From Paenibacillus sp. sptzw28 (GTDB taxonomy: Bacteria > Bacillota > Bacilli > Paenibacillales > Paenibacillaceae): a stretch of 64,000 nt of DNA. Made by a program: the position numbers and the translations under genes. Location: NCBI RefSeq assembly GCF_019550795.1, contig NZ_CP080545.1, positions 5,623,501 through 5,687,500 on the forward strand. The letters are read 5' to 3'. Position 1 is the first letter of the stretch; each line of letters starts with the position of its first letter. This document shows positions 8,071-16,569 of the stretch, piece after piece. The notes under the pieces were generated by a model that saw nothing but the letters and a program-made list of their open reading frames with translations, was not told where the DNA came from and did no database searches.

Positions 8071-8098
8071 GTCTGTAAAATAGATTGTGTAAACTCCT
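8071..8098 (+). repeat. left terminal inverted repeat of the IS256-family element
   Basis: A 28-base end that pairs with 9390-9417 in inverted orientation, with about five mismatches. It lies 44 bases before the transposase start and probably also carries its weak promoter. Confidence 0.8.
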
Positions 8099-8141
8099 AA
8101 ACCTATTACAATGGAAGTAGAAGAAAGGTTGGGGAGAACAC

Positions 8142-9362
8142 ATGGGATTATGGACGAAACAGCAACTCCGGCAGTTCATCAAGGAGAATAAATTGGTCTC
8201 GGCGCAGGATGCACAGAATGCGTTGAAAGAGCTGTTTGCCGAAACGCTGCAGGAGATGCTGGAAGCCGAGATGGATGAACATCTGGGCTATGAGAAGCAC
8301 GACATGCAGAACAAGCAGACGACCAACAGTCGTAATGGCAAGAGTAAGAAAACCATCGTAAGCGAGTACGGTGATCAGGAGATCGCCGTTCCCCGTGACC
8401 GGCAAGGGGAATTTGAACCCCTGGTGGTGAAGAAGCACCAGTCTAATGTGACCGGCATTGAAGATCAGATTATTGCCCTTTATGCCAAAGGTGTCAGCAC
8501 GCGTGAGATTCAGGATCATCTGCAAAATCTGTATGGGATTGAGGTCTCTCCCACCTTTATTTCTAACGTGACCAACAAGATCATTCCCTTGATTAAAGAA
8601 TGGCAGAACCGGCCGCTCCAAGGCGTGTACGCGGTTGTCTTCCTGGATGCCATACACTTCAAGGTGAAGCAAGATGGTGCCATTGTCAATAAAGCCGCCT
8701 ACATGGTAATCGGCATCGACCTGGATGGCAACAAGGATGTACTGGGCATGTGGATTGGTGAGCATGAATCCGCCAAGTTCTGGCTTAATGTTCTAAACGA
8801 CCTGAAGAACCGGGGCGTGCATGATATCCTTATCATCTGTGTCGATAATCTGACCGGCTTCAGCCAAGCCATTCAGGCTTGTTACGCGAAAACGGATATT
8901 CAGAAGTGTATCATCCACCAGATCCGCAACTCCACCCGTTACGTCTCTTACAAGGATCTGAAGAAGGTAACAGCTGACCTGAAGCCGATTTACAAAGCAG
9001 CGACGGAAGAAATGGCACTCGTCGAACTCGATCGCTTCGAGGAAACCTGGGGGAATAAGTACCCGCTCATCATTCGCTCTTGGCGCAATAACTGGGATGA
9101 GCTGGCCACCTTCTTCAAGTACCCACCCGAAATCCGCAAGCTCATTTACACCACCAACATCATCGAGAGTTACCACCGCCAACTTCGCAAAGTGACGAAG
9201 GGAAAAAGCATCTTCCCGACGGATGAATCCTTGTTGAAAATGCTTTATCTGGCCACCATGGATGTTACGCGTAAATGGACAGGCCGCGTTCAAAACTGGG
9301 GTCAAATGCTGCTGCAGCTCTCCGTTTTCTATCCGGACCGCATCGGACAGCATCTGCGATAA
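8142..9362 (+). CDS. IS256-family (mutator-type) transposase
   Basis: A 406-residue DDE transposase of standard family length that cuts and rejoins the element ends. The N-terminal region contains the typical LFAETLQEMLEAEMDEHLGY and the RNGKSKKT stretch. The catalytic domain shows the first Asp in VVFLDAIHFKV (about residue 168), the second in IICVDNLTGF (about 234), and the catalytic Glu in IYTTNIIESYHRQLRKV (about 342). The C-terminal half carries the conserved CIIHQIRNS and RSWRNNWDEL blocks of the mutator superfamily. GAAAGGTTGGGGAG precedes the ATG. The gene appears intact, so the element may still move. Both inverted repeats are present around it. Confidence 0.96.
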   Translation: MGLWTKQQLRQFIKENKLVSAQDAQNALKELFAETLQEMLEAEMDEHLGYEKHDMQNKQTTNSRNGKSKKTIVSEYGDQEIAVPRDRQGEFEPLVVKKHQSNVTGIEDQIIALYAKGVSTREIQDHLQNLYGIEVSPTFISNVTNKIIPLIKEWQNRPLQGVYAVVFLDAIHFKVKQDGAIVNKAAYMVIGIDLDGNKDVLGMWIGEHESAKFWLNVLNDLKNRGVHDILIICVDNLTGFSQAIQACYAKTDIQKCIIHQIRNSTRYVSYKDLKKVTADLKPIYKAATEEMALVELDRFEETWGNKYPLIIRSWRNNWDELATFFKYPPEIRKLIYTTNIIESYHRQLRKVTKGKSIFPTDESLLKMLYLATMDVTRKWTGRVQNWGQMLLQLSVFYPDRIGQHLR

Positions 9363-9389
9363 AATTTCCCCCTCGGGGGAAAGCACGAA

Positions 9390-9417
9390 AAGAGTTTACA
9401 CAAAAGATTTGACAGAC
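9390..9417 (-). repeat. right terminal inverted repeat of the IS256-family element
   Basis: The complement of this stretch matches the left end at 8071-8098. It begins 27 bases after the transposase stop codon. Confidence 0.8.
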
Positions 9418-9560
9418 CCTTTCTTCTCTCCCCTTTCCACATCATTATCTTACCAATATTTTCTTCCGAAAGAAAGTAATAGACAACTCAAACTTTGGAT
9501 ACTCTTACAAAGCTCAAGCGTAGACAATGTGAAAAAATGAATATGACGTGCCTATCACCT

Positions 9561-9583
9561 AGCTACTAATAGTGGCTCTTTTT
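9561..9583 (+). terminator. intrinsic terminator, plus strand
   Basis: AGCTACT and AGTGGCT pair over a three-base loop (one G-U pair) and are followed by CTTTTTG. The site lies downstream of the IS element and would stop plus-strand transcripts before they run into the convergent gene at 9594. Confidence 0.6.
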
Positions 9584-9593
9584 GTTTTCTTAA

Positions 9594-10697
9594 TTATGCA
9601 GGTAAAAATGATGAACATTCCTCTTTTATTAGTGAAGCAATTTCACTGATTTGCAAATCAAAAACGCTTTTCCCCTTACTCCGCGACTTTTCAATCACAG
9701 AATCGATAATACGATTCTCGGAAACATAGGAATGATAATCAGAAAATGTGATGGAGGAAAAATCATAATTCCCGTACATCTTTTGAAATATATAAGCTAT
9801 GGTAGTCTGTTCTAAGAGGGTAACAGCTACTTTATCTTCCGATATCATAGGATACGTAATTAATAAATAATTAAATACTACATCTGATCTAACAAAAGGT
9901 ATTAATTTGTATGAAATAGTTATTAGAATAATATCCATGACTTGCATGAAAAACTGCCCTATTGCCATTAAAAAAATCTCTGCATCCCCCATCCTTTGTC
10001 TTAAAACATCAAGAGACAGAGTATCATTTAAATTCTTTTCAATTCGTTCTTGCAGAGAAATAGAGACATCACTCTTATCATTGAGGATTAATTTATCAAG
10101 TAAATCTGCTCTGATATCTTGTTCTATCTCCTTAAGGGAATGATATTTATCTAAAAATTCTTCCTCTGTTGCACAGGGGTTAACAAAAAGGCTTGAGATA
10201 AACGAGTAAGAACTTTTCTTTAAAAAGGCCATTCGATCTTCTTGATCTTCCGAGAAGATATCATCCAAAGGTAGAACTATGAAATAGTTCAAGTACTCTG
10301 ATAGGACATTTATGCAATCATTTACAACCTTGACTAAGTAATCCCTTACTCTCTTTTGTTTAATCGCACTGCTTTCGGTTAAAAAGAAAGTTCTCATTTT
10401 CGAGACAGGATCTGTAAATATACGATATTGCCCACAAGGTGCGAATTCATAATGCCCATCATTTTTCAGATCAATATACATTGCTCCTGCAAGAAAACTA
10501 CACTTATCATCTGTACTTATCTTCTTTAGAAAAAAGTCAATTATCTCATGTTTTCTACGCCAAAAAAGTGATACTTCCTCAAAGAAATATGCCAGTTCAT
10601 TGTTTGTGGTTTTTTCATCCGTTAAGCAATCGACATATTTACTTATCAGGTCTAAATATTCCTTTTGAATCTTAACGATCGGCTTCAATTCAATCAT
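9594..10697 (-). CDS. uncharacterised protein, second gene of a two-gene cassette
   Basis: A 367-residue protein that is not recognised. It is largely alpha-helical by composition and rich in Ile, Leu and Phe. A moderately hydrophobic stretch at about 245-275 (FLMAIGQFFMQVMDIILITI) could be a buried helix or a single membrane segment. There is no signal peptide, P-loop, HNH or HKD motif. Its ATG overlaps the last 8 bases of the upstream 491-residue gene, with GGTGG as ribosome site inside that gene. Such overlap implies translational coupling and a shared function. The pair is isolated between the IS256 element and the rlmCD terminator, in AT-rich DNA, so it was probably acquired as a unit. 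Confidence 0.6.
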   Translation of the reverse strand: MIELKPIVKIQKEYLDLISKYVDCLTDEKTTNNELAYFFEEVSLFWRRKHEIIDFFLKKISTDDKCSFLAGAMYIDLKNDGHYEFAPCGQYRIFTDPVSKMRTFFLTESSAIKQKRVRDYLVKVVNDCINVLSEYLNYFIVLPLDDIFSEDQEDRMAFLKKSSYSFISSLFVNPCATEEEFLDKYHSLKEIEQDIRADLLDKLILNDKSDVSISLQERIEKNLNDTLSLDVLRQRMGDAEIFLMAIGQFFMQVMDIILITISYKLIPFVRSDVVFNYLLITYPMISEDKVAVTLLEQTTIAYIFQKMYGNYDFSSITFSDYHSYVSENRIIDSVIEKSRSKGKSVFDLQISEIASLIKEECSSFLPA

Positions 10698-12156
10698 CTA
10701 GACCACCATACTTATCTATAAAGAAGTCTGGAAATTCATAAAATGAAGATAACTGATTAAATAGTTTCTTCAGAACATACTCACAGTCATGTTCCACGCT
10801 TCTAAGTTTCTGCTCAAAAGTAATGTCGGGGACAGTATGATATTTATGAGAAGGATTATCACAAAAAATCATCGCACTTTCTCTAATAGCCCCCCACAAT
10901 CCATGAGTGAAGTTAGTATCATATTCATAATAAAGATCGTAAAGATCATTTTCACCAATGGCTTCAAATTTCTTTCTTACATTTTGATTATCAAATAGCC
11001 TTGTGTCCATATTAGTGAATTCTTCACCTTTATCTTCGTTAAGCATTGCTTCTAGTACAGGAAGTGCAAAGTGGTGTTTTTCGAGGTCTGGTTCAACTTC
11101 TCTAGCTTTGAGAATCACATATTTATACTTGCCTATTCCGTATTCCTTAAAAGCCTTCCAAATGTCTGGTTGGTCTTGTTCTTTTAACGACATGTATTTC
11201 AAAGTCACATACACTTCTGTAATAGTCCTTAAGGCATTTCTACCTAAGATTCCATCTCCAATTTGACTTTCAATCACTTCTTTATAAATTTTCAGTGCAT
11301 AAGTTGCTATACCCAAGCAGACAGAAAATTTCTCGTCCGTAAGTAGCGATTCTTTGTTATTAGCCATTAAGTAATCGATAGTATTAACGGCATCCTCTAA
11401 AAAAGACATACTTCCACCTACCTGTTCACCATAATCAATAATAAAAGTTCTACACTTTGTTAATAACCCAAGACTATGCCAAAATTGTTTTGCAAAATCT
11501 CCGTTATCTTCTCTAAACCTTAAAGCCATTTCAGATGATCTAATTAGCGGGCGATACAATCTCATTTCTGGATGGTCATGAGATAGTTTAGGATACTCAA
11601 CTAATGCCTTTGTTATTTCCATCCCTCTAGCAAAATGAATACGATCAGCGAAAACGTTAAACCATAAAATTAGAAACCTAATATCTGTAGCTTCATTTGT
11701 TTGATGGAATAGATTTTTTTTAATTACATTTTGTAGGGTAATAGTTTTTTCATCTATTGATGTTTCGAAGTCTGAAAAATACTCATAAAAGAGAGCATAT
11801 TTATCTGTACGGTATATTATTGTTAGAGGGGATAATACATCTCTAGTAGCCCATTTACATATTACTTCGTAGTAAGTCCTCTGTTTTTTAGGTTCTAGCT
11901 CAAATATCTTCGATAGAACAGGAATGCTCAATTCCTTATCAATCTTCGATAATTCCCCTGCAATCCTGCCAACTAAATTTAGTCCATCTTCCCTGCCGTA
12001 ATGCTCTAGAATCAATGCCAACCATAAATATTCTGGTAACCACTCAATAGCCCATGGAGATAAAGAAAGTTGATCTCCTAAACTGCTATTAAATGGTGTA
12101 TATAATACGCCTTTTTTGAATGAATGATCAGAGAGTTTGCTGAATTGCTTCCCCAT
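10690..12156 (-). CDS. large helical protein, DUF5677-like, first gene of a two-gene cassette
   Basis: About 488 residues, soluble and helix-rich. The C-terminal third (NDLYDLYYEYDTNFTHGLWG, then AIRESAM, then HKYHTVPD) resembles the DUF5677 type, in which a YDxYYxYxSxFTHG-like motif with conserved His is typical. The rest of the protein is not recognised. DUF5677 has no established biochemistry. The nearest ATG is 12154-12156; a GTG three codons upstream (12165) is also possible, and neither has a strong ribosome site. The gene overlaps the 367-residue gene downstream by 8 bases. Location in an AT-rich island next to an IS element suggests a defence or other accessory role, but nothing in the sequence proves it. 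Confidence 0.6.
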   Translation of the reverse strand: MGKQFSKLSDHSFKKGVLYTPFNSSLGDQLSLSPWAIEWLPEYLWLALILEHYGREDGLNLVGRIAGELSKIDKELSIPVLSKIFELEPKKQRTYYEVICKWATRDVLSPLTIIYRTDKYALFYEYFSDFETSIDEKTITLQNVIKKNLFHQTNEATDIRFLILWFNVFADRIHFARGMEITKALVEYPKLSHDHPEMRLYRPLIRSSEMALRFREDNGDFAKQFWHSLGLLTKCRTFIIDYGEQVGGSMSFLEDAVNTIDYLMANNKESLLTDEKFSVCLGIATYALKIYKEVIESQIGDGILGRNALRTITEVYVTLKYMSLKEQDQPDIWKAFKEYGIGKYKYVILKAREVEPDLEKHHFALPVLEAMLNEDKGEEFTNMDTRLFDNQNVRKKFEAIGENDLYDLYYEYDTNFTHGLWGAIRESAMIFCDNPSHKYHTVPDITFEQKLRSVEHDCEYVLKKLFNQLSSFYEFPDFFIDKYGGLDD

Positions 12157-12334
12157 ACCTATCACATCACAATCGTATTAATTAAGTAACTTTCAACTAA
12201 ATCTCTTGAATGCCATTTCAACATCCCACGACATAATATTTCGTCATATAATTCCAATATCCTCCACGATAATAGGAAATCTAAACCAAACCCAGATTGA
12301 TGTTATGTTTGCTAATACATCTTATTATATAACG

Positions 12335-12364
12335 AAAAGCCCTCTCACAAAGGATTGGGCTTTT
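12335..12364 (-). terminator. terminator at the end of rlmCD; island boundary
   Basis: AAAAGCCC (12335-12342) and GGGCTTTT (12357-12364) pair over a 14-base loop with T-rich flanks on both sides. It lies 30 bases past the rlmCD stop codon. It could also act on plus-strand transcripts. The AT-rich accessory DNA begins directly beyond it. Confidence 0.7.
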
Positions 12365-12394
12365 GATATAGGTAAATGTGGCTCTGAATCTAAA

Positions 12395-13921
12395 TCACTG
12401 TGTTCTTACGAGCAACACACAGCATTCCACATGTGTAGTATGCGGGAACATATCCACCGGTTGCACCTCAATGGTGCTGTAACCGCCATCCTCCAACACG
12501 CGCAGATCGCGCGCCAGTGTCGACGGATTGCACGACACGTACACTATACGCTGCGGGCGCATCGCAAGAATCGTCTCAAGCAGCGCAGAATCGCAGCCCT
12601 TACGCGGCGGGTCGACGACGATGACGTCGGGCACGATGCCCTCTTTCCGCCAGCGCGGGATAACGACCTCGGCTGCGCCGGCTTCGAACGCCACGTTGGC
12701 GATGTCGTTCAGCGCCGCGTTGCGGCGTGCATCCTCGATCGCCTCTGGCACGATCTCGACGCCATACACGTGTCCGGCGCTGTGCGCCAGAAACAGCGAA
12801 ATCGTGCCGATGCCGCAATAAGCGTCAATAACCGTCTCCGATCCGATCAATCCAGCGTATTCAACCGCTTTGCGGTACAGCTTCACCGTCTGTGACGGAT
12901 TCACCTGATAGAACGAACGCGCCGATATCGCGAAGCGAATGCCGTCCAGGTCGTCATAGATCACATCGCTACCCCACAACACGCGGGTTTCATCGCCGAA
13001 TATGACATTTGTCTTGTGAGAGTTCACGTTCTGAATGATACTCTTCACACTCGGTATTGCCTCGCGAATCCGTTCGATCCAACGCTCCACCTGCGGGATC
13101 CGCTGCCCATTGGTCACAAGTACGACCATCGCTTCGCCGGAAACAAACCCCACTCGTGCCATCACATGCCGGAGCAGGCCGCGGCCTGATTCTTCATTGT
13201 AGGCCGTCACACCGAGCTCGCGGCCGATAGCCTTGACCTGTGCGACGATTTCATCGTTCTGCGAATGCTGAATCAAGCACTCTTCCATATCGATAATCCG
13301 GTGACTGCCCTGTGCATAGAAGCCGCCGATCAAGCGCATCGCCGTCTCGCCTTCGGCTGCCATGCCCATCGGCACCTGCGCCTTGTTGCGGTAACGCCAA
13401 GGCTCGTCCATTCCAATGGTTGGATGCACCACAACAGCAGGAGCGCCCGTACCTGTACTTCCATTATGCGAATCTGCCAATCCGCCCCCCGCATCATTTC
13501 GGTCACCAGCCCCTTCGCCAGCATTCGCAACCACTCGCAGCTTCCCGATCCGCTCCAGGTTGTCCACCACATGCTGACGCTTCCAGCGCAGCTGCGCGGC
13601 GTAGTCCATGTGCTGCAGCTGGCAGCCGCCGCACTGCTTGAAGATCAGGCACGGCGCTTCGACGCGGTCGGGGCTCGCTTCGACCAGCTCAAGCAGCTTG
13701 GCATAGCCATACTGCTTCTTCACCTTCAACACCTTGACGCGCACGCGCTCGCCGGGAAGCGCCCCCTGTATAAAAAGGGTAAAGCCGTCTGCACGGCCTA
13801 CCCCTTCGCCATCATGCGTCAAGCCGACTATGTCGACGACGACTTCATCATTTTTGCTTACTGGCACACTCATGCGGCTCTGATCGCTCCGTTTTTCCTC
13901 AACTTGTACTGCATGCTTCAT
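12395..13921 (-). CDS. rlmCD: 23S rRNA (uracil-C5)-methyltransferase, RlmCD type
   Basis: This 508-residue SAM-dependent enzyme methylates uracils of 23S rRNA (U747/U1939 in Bacillus). Residues 24-81 form a TRAM RNA-binding domain (VDIVGLTHDGEGVGRADGFT). The iron-sulphur cysteines are C91, C97, C100 (CLIFKQCGGC) and C215. The Rossmann methyltransferase half has DAYCGIGTISLFLA, the substrate-contacting VDPPRKGC, and the catalytic Cys in YVSCNPSTLARDL. An odd Gly/Asn/Ala-rich insert occupies about residues 131-162, where relatives are compact. In Bacillus the orthologue yefA lies next to dgkB (yerQ), as here. The start ATG has GGTGAG upstream; a second ATG 17 codons in is possible. Confidence 0.92.
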   Translation of the reverse strand: MKHAVQVEEKRSDQSRMSVPVSKNDEVVVDIVGLTHDGEGVGRADGFTLFIQGALPGERVRVKVLKVKKQYGYAKLLELVEASPDRVEAPCLIFKQCGGCQLQHMDYAAQLRWKRQHVVDNLERIGKLRVVANAGEGAGDRNDAGGGLADSHNGSTGTGAPAVVVHPTIGMDEPWRYRNKAQVPMGMAAEGETAMRLIGGFYAQGSHRIIDMEECLIQHSQNDEIVAQVKAIGRELGVTAYNEESGRGLLRHVMARVGFVSGEAMVVLVTNGQRIPQVERWIERIREAIPSVKSIIQNVNSHKTNVIFGDETRVLWGSDVIYDDLDGIRFAISARSFYQVNPSQTVKLYRKAVEYAGLIGSETVIDAYCGIGTISLFLAHSAGHVYGVEIVPEAIEDARRNAALNDIANVAFEAGAAEVVIPRWRKEGIVPDVIVVDPPRKGCDSALLETILAMRPQRIVYVSCNPSTLARDLRVLEDGGYSTIEVQPVDMFPHTTHVECCVLLVRTQ

Positions 13922-13982
13922 CTATCTCACCGGGTAACCGGAAATCCGGTCCGCCCATCCTTTTGCCAATTCGGCCACCATT

Positions 13983-14897
13983 CTATTGATACGTCGAATT
14001 GCCCGCCTCATCGACAATAATGTTCAAATGCGACGGCAGCATCTTGAACGTACACGGCAGCGTTCCGCCGTATTCGCCGTCCAGATTGAGCTGGACATAA
14101 TCCGGCGTGGTCACCACCAGTTCTCTCGTCTGGAAATGTACGACGTGCGGATCGTTGAGATGCTCCCCGCGCAGCGCAAGCGATGCGAGCCGGATAAATT
14201 CGCCCAGGTTGCACTTCTTCAGCACGACCACGTCGAACAACCCGTCATCGAGACTCGCATCCGGCGCAAGCTTCTCGAAGCCGCCGACCGAGTTGCTGTT
14301 GCAGATGAGGAACAGCATAATTTCCTCATGAATTTCGCCGATTTCAAGGGCCTCGAGCTTAAGCTCGGTCGGCCGCAGACGGGTCATTTTCTCCAGACCC
14401 TTCATATAGTACGCGAGCTGTCCGATCATCGTCTTCAGCTTGCTTGGCACCTCATATGTGAGTTCAGTCAGCGAACCCCCGCCCGCAATGTTGATAAAAT
14501 ACCGCTGGTTCGCCTGCCCCAAATCGATTGAGCGCGTGTACTGCTGAGTAATGAGGTCGCACGCGTACTCCCAATGCTTCGGAATGCCGAGCGCCCGGGC
14601 AAAATCATTCGTCGTCCCGAGCGGCAAAATGCCCAGCGGAGGACGCGACTCCTTCACCGCAAGCCCGTTGATCACCTCGTAAAGGGTGCCGTCGCCCCCT
14701 GCCGCAATGATCATATCGAAGCCGCGGTCAGCCGCATCCGCCGCCGCGATCGTAGCATCGCCTTCGCTCATCGTCGCATGACAGCTCGTTTCTATGCCAC
14801 CCCGCTCGAGCCGCTGCAAAATATCTGGCAGCCGCCGCTTAATTTCTTCTCTCCCGGATGTCGGGTTATAAATTAATCTCGCCCGTTTTATAGACAT
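13983..14897 (-). CDS. dgkB: diacylglycerol kinase DgkB/DagK
   Basis: A soluble lipid kinase (about 304 residues) that phosphorylates diacylglycerol to phosphatidic acid, recycling the diacylglycerol released by lipoteichoic acid synthesis. The N-terminal catalytic domain shows ARLIYNPTSGRE, the nucleotide-binding AAGGDGTLYEVINGL and LGTTNDFARALGIP. The C-terminal domain includes the SVGGFEKLAPDASLDDGLFD region conserved in YerQ/DgkB. ATG 14897 has AAGGTGG at good spacing and matches the Bacillus N-terminus; a TTG eight codons upstream was rejected. It is followed after 61 bases by rlmCD on the same strand, the Bacillus order. An LtaS-like synthase, the expected source of diacylglycerol, is encoded at 30828-32699. 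Confidence 0.93.
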   Translation of the reverse strand: MSIKRARLIYNPTSGREEIKRRLPDILQRLERGGIETSCHATMSEGDATIAAADAADRGFDMIIAAGGDGTLYEVINGLAVKESRPPLGILPLGTTNDFARALGIPKHWEYACDLITQQYTRSIDLGQANQRYFINIAGGGSLTELTYEVPSKLKTMIGQLAYYMKGLEKMTRLRPTELKLEALEIGEIHEEIMLFLICNSNSVGGFEKLAPDASLDDGLFDVVVLKKCNLGEFIRLASLALRGEHLNDPHVVHFQTRELVVTTPDYVQLNLDGEYGGTLPCTFKMLPSHLNIIVDEAGNSTYQ

Positions 14898-15065
14898 TGT
14901 GACCACCTTCGGCACGTTCAAACCGTCTATGAGCCGCCAACCGCAACGCAGCTTCCGATTACCGGGTAGAACCGCCCGCTACCTTCCCTATCTCGTTCAT
15001 TTATTCCATTTATACCTACCAAATATCTAAGTATACCACCAAAATCGACTTTTCAATCATCACCG

Positions 15066-16022
15066 CTAATCACTCGCCAGCCCGGCAAGCCACGGTCCGA
15101 TTTGCCGCTCCATCCATCGCAGCACGCATGGATGCGGAAGCATCGCCCTGCCATTGTATCGGTACGGAAGCTCTCCAAGTCTTGAAGGTATTACCGTTCG
15201 TGTAAAATATCCGCTGCTCAGAAACAGCGGCACTACGATTACCGCCTCATCCGGCCGCTGCTGCGTGAGCGCCTGCAGCTTGCTCGCCGCCTCATCCGGC
15301 AGCAGCATTGCGATCTCCGCATGGGCGAAGCCGCCAAGCTCCCGCAGCCGCCTCGCGAGCTGGGTCATCCCCCGACGCCAGCGTTCTTGGAAGACCGCAT
15401 CGCTGGCGCCATGCGCGATCAGCAGCAGCGATTCCCGTGCAGGTGATTCCGACAGCTCGCGGATATTCGAGTACAGCAGCTCCGCAATAACCGGATCGTC
15501 GTCGATCGGCGCTCCGAAATGCACCCGAGTTCGGCTGCTTATACGGAACGGCTCCAGCTCCCCCGTCCGCTCCGCAGATACCGGAGGCTGGCCGAACGCC
15601 TGGGCAATATCGTCCACATGGGTGCTGCCGGACGAAACAAAGAGCGGAAGGACGTATAAATCCGTCACGCCTTCCGCTTCGAGCCGATCAATTCCATCCT
15701 GTATAAGCCGTCCTTCTACGATTTCGAGGAACGAGGAAACGACGGGAACCGGTAAGCCGTCGTCAACCAATGTCCCTTCAGTCGGATCGCCGGACGAGTC
15801 CAGCTTTCCATCCGCATCACCCGGCAGAGTCGGCTTCTCGCCCGCTTCATCCGTCGGGGCCGCCTTCTTACCCGCTTCATCGGCTGCCGCCGAAGCCCTG
15901 CCGCCCGCCAAAGGCCACCGCACCGAGCGGCCCACCGTCTCCACCGCTTCATCCACAAGCCGCACCCAGTCCGCCTCGCGCGAGCCGTGGCTGATCACAA
16001 GCACCCCTGGCTTCATAAGCAT
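15066..16022 (-). CDS. CbiX/SirB-type sirohydrochlorin chelatase family protein
   Basis: A 318-residue protein with two CbiX-type halves. The first begins LVISHGSREADWV and ends in the YVLPLFVSSGSTHVDDI strand-loop. The second begins LLLIAHGASDAVFQERW and ends IVVPLFLSSGYFTRTVIPSR. His in each HG motif and in the STH loop are the metal-binding type residues. The family inserts cobalt or iron into sirohydrochlorin, but no other tetrapyrrole genes are nearby, so the metal and substrate are uncertain. Residues about 37-88 are a low-complexity insert with repeated DEAGKK/DEAGEK/DADGK units, absent from usual members. It starts 3 bases after yerC and is surely co-transcribed with it. Confidence 0.82.
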   Translation of the reverse strand: MLMKPGVLVISHGSREADWVRLVDEAVETVGRSVRWPLAGGRASAAADEAGKKAAPTDEAGEKPTLPGDADGKLDSSGDPTEGTLVDDGLPVPVVSSFLEIVEGRLIQDGIDRLEAEGVTDLYVLPLFVSSGSTHVDDIAQAFGQPPVSAERTGELEPFRISSRTRVHFGAPIDDDPVIAELLYSNIRELSESPARESLLLIAHGASDAVFQERWRRGMTQLARRLRELGGFAHAEIAMLLPDEAASKLQALTQQRPDEAVIVVPLFLSSGYFTRTVIPSRLGELPYRYNGRAMLPHPCVLRWMERQIGPWLAGLASD

Positions 16023-16025
16023 AAG

Positions 16026-16316
16026 CTATCGCCCCGAGCGCTCCAGCGCCATTTTGTACCCGTCGTTGCCGTAGTTGAGGCACCGCTTCACCCGCGATAT
16101 AGTCGCCGTGCTGGCGCCCGTCTCCGCTTCGATCTGATTATAGGTCGAGCCCTTGCCCAGCATCCGCGCCACTTCAAGACGCTGCGACAACGACTGAATT
16201 TCATTCACCGTACATAAATCGTCGAAAAAAATATAACATTCCTCCACCGTCTTCAGCGTCAAAACCGCCTCAAACAGCTGGTCGATCGTCTTATCGTTGA
16301 GCTTCTTAAGCTGCAT
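16026..16316 (-). CDS. yerC: YerC/YecD-family TrpR-like regulator
   Basis: A 96-residue DNA-binding protein of the Trp-repressor fold. It has FEAVLTLKTVEECYIFFDD, then the helix-turn-helix SLSQRLEVARMLGKGSTYNQ followed by IEAETGASTATISRVKRCL. This matches B. subtilis YerC in length and motif order. Its ligand and targets are not established. ATG 16316 has GGGGTGAG seven bases upstream; an in-frame start 26 codons earlier lacks a ribosome site. It belongs to the group of yer genes found downstream of the purine operon in Bacillus, here separated from it by about 34 kb of other genes. Confidence 0.9.
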   Translation of the reverse strand: MQLKKLNDKTIDQLFEAVLTLKTVEECYIFFDDLCTVNEIQSLSQRLEVARMLGKGSTYNQIEAETGASTATISRVKRCLNYGNDGYKMALERSGR

Positions 16317-16569
16317 CGCCGTCTCACCCCTGCCAGAACTAATATTCTCATTGTATCGGTTTCCGTATGACTTTTCAAGCGTCACCGTATTCACGCTTTA
16401 CAGGATAGAAGTGCCTGCTGCCCCTTCACCAAAAACAACCGGCTCACACCTATCGCTTCATTAATCCCGGCACCTGCGGAAATTTCATGCGAAAAAAAGG
16501 GCATTCGTCCAATCAGTATGTTCGCCTATCCCATAGACTAATATCAAAACGTAAAAAGGTTGTGATCGC

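Larger units (their letters stand above)
8069..9419 (+). mobile_element. IS256-family insertion sequence
   Basis: The element has one transposase gene and imperfect terminal inverted repeats. The left end at 8071-8098 reads GTCTGTAAAATAGATTGTGT followed by AAACTCCT. The right end (9390-9417, complement) reads GTCTGTCAAATCTTTTGTGT followed by AAACTCTT. The two agree at most of 28 positions. Outer boundaries of 8069 and 9419 give a length typical of the family. The 8-base flanks (CCTGCCAT left, TTTCTTCT right) do not match, so no target duplication is visible; the element is old, rearranged, or its exact ends are off by a few bases. The internal sequence is more GC-rich than its surroundings, which fits recent arrival relative to the island. 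Confidence 0.88.

Noticed and set aside
8148..9386. Long frames opposite the IS256 transposase
   Set aside because: They are antisense to a clearly recognised transposase and exist only through its codon use.
12206..12895. Plus-strand frame running into rlmCD
   Set aside because: It is mostly antisense to rlmCD and crosses the terminator; no ribosome site.
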